From positions 1-6,303 of the forward strand of contig DATGQE010000033.1 of the NCBI GenBank assembly GCA_035304345.1: DNA of 6,303 nt, in the 5' to 3' direction. The translations under genes and the position numbers were made by a program. Below, piece by piece: positions 6,189 to 6,303 of this stretch (position 1 is the stretch's first letter; each line of letters begins with the position of its first letter). A model generated the notes under the pieces. The model was not told the origin of the DNA. It made no database searches and saw only the letters and a program-made list of their open reading frames with translations. This DNA is from IDS-8 sp035304345. GTDB lineage: Bacteria > Pseudomonadota > Gammaproteobacteria > Steroidobacterales > Woeseiaceae.

Positions 6189-6303
6189 GCACACCGACCG
6201 AGATCGACGCTGCCCGGGAATCGAACCCGGTCGCCCGAACCGCCAGCGCCGCGCAGCGCCTGCTCGCGGAGGTCGAGAAGGCCGTCGTCGGCAAGCGCGA
6301 CGT
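6185..6303 (+). CDS. MoxR family AAA+ ATPase (N-terminal fragment, runs off window)
   Basis: Only the first 39 codons are present. The protein starts with a GTG that overlaps the previous stop as GTGA. After a variable N-terminus, the segment AAQRLLAEVEKAVVGKRDV matches the opening of MoxR-type AAA+ ATPases, where a helix is followed by 'VVGK/Q', just ahead of the ATP-binding core. Walker A and B are beyond the right edge. MoxR proteins are chaperone-like ATPases that help assemble or activate partner proteins, commonly with von Willebrand A or DUF58 partners. The assignment rests on this short motif plus the DUF4129 neighbour two genes upstream. Confidence 0.75.
   Translation, partial: MSTPTEIDAARESNPVARTASAAQRLLAEVEKAVVGKRD

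Noticed and set aside
4326..6194. A 622-codon open frame on the minus strand opposite the DUF4129 and small membrane protein genes.
   Set aside because: Its composition is Ala/Arg/Ser-rich without domains, and it runs antisense to three coupled genes with recognisable families and ribosome sites.
6214..6230. CCGGG-AATCGAA-CCCGG, which on the minus strand reads as a perfect tRNA T-arm (TTCGATT loop).
   Set aside because: No matching acceptor, D or anticodon arms are found at the right distances on the minus strand, and the stretch lies in the early codons of the MoxR gene, coding RESNP. It is most likely chance; an attachment-site remnant is not supported by any integrase or flanking repeat.

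Overview
This 6.3 kb window comes from a very GC-rich bacterial chromosome with densely packed genes and a strong preference for G or C at third codon positions. Gemmatimonadota or an actinobacterial relative would fit the gene content: a bacterial deoxyhypusine-synthase relative, a 'GGYANA'-type membrane acyltransferase, and a DUF4129/MoxR gene cluster. That placement is an inference; no RNA gene or other phylogenetic marker is present. Everything looks like ordinary chromosome. I see no insertion sequence, phage gene, CRISPR array, integrase or tRNA gene.

Layout, left to right. (1) Positions 13-714, plus strand: a LivF/LptB-type ABC ATPase whose transporter partners lie outside the window. 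(2) A GC-rich hairpin at 719-755 sits between two convergent genes and could terminate both. (3) Positions 776-1750, minus strand: a deoxyhypusine synthase family protein that keeps the catalytic lysine but has changed several substrate-contacting positions. (4) Positions 1978-3390, minus strand: an integral membrane acyltransferase of the Acyltransferase_3 family. (5) Positions 3452-4354, minus strand: a cyclase/kynurenine-formamidase-fold protein with an extra N-terminal domain of about 70 residues and a partly degenerate metal motif. The cyclase and acyltransferase are 61 bp apart and could share a transcript. (6) A divergent intergenic region at 4355-4518. (7) Positions 4519 to the right edge, plus strand: three tightly coupled genes, namely a DUF4129 membrane protein, a small two-helix membrane protein and the start of a MoxR AAA+ ATPase. 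Their stops and starts overlap (TGATG and GTGA).

The right-hand genes are the left part of a MoxR-type operon; in known examples the AAA+ ATPase is followed by DUF58 and often transglutaminase-like proteins. The minus-strand genes do not form a recognised pathway together. The most informative points are the altered active sites of the deoxyhypusine synthase relative and the cyclase, and the extra domain on the cyclase. I do not see a clearly new multi-gene system here.
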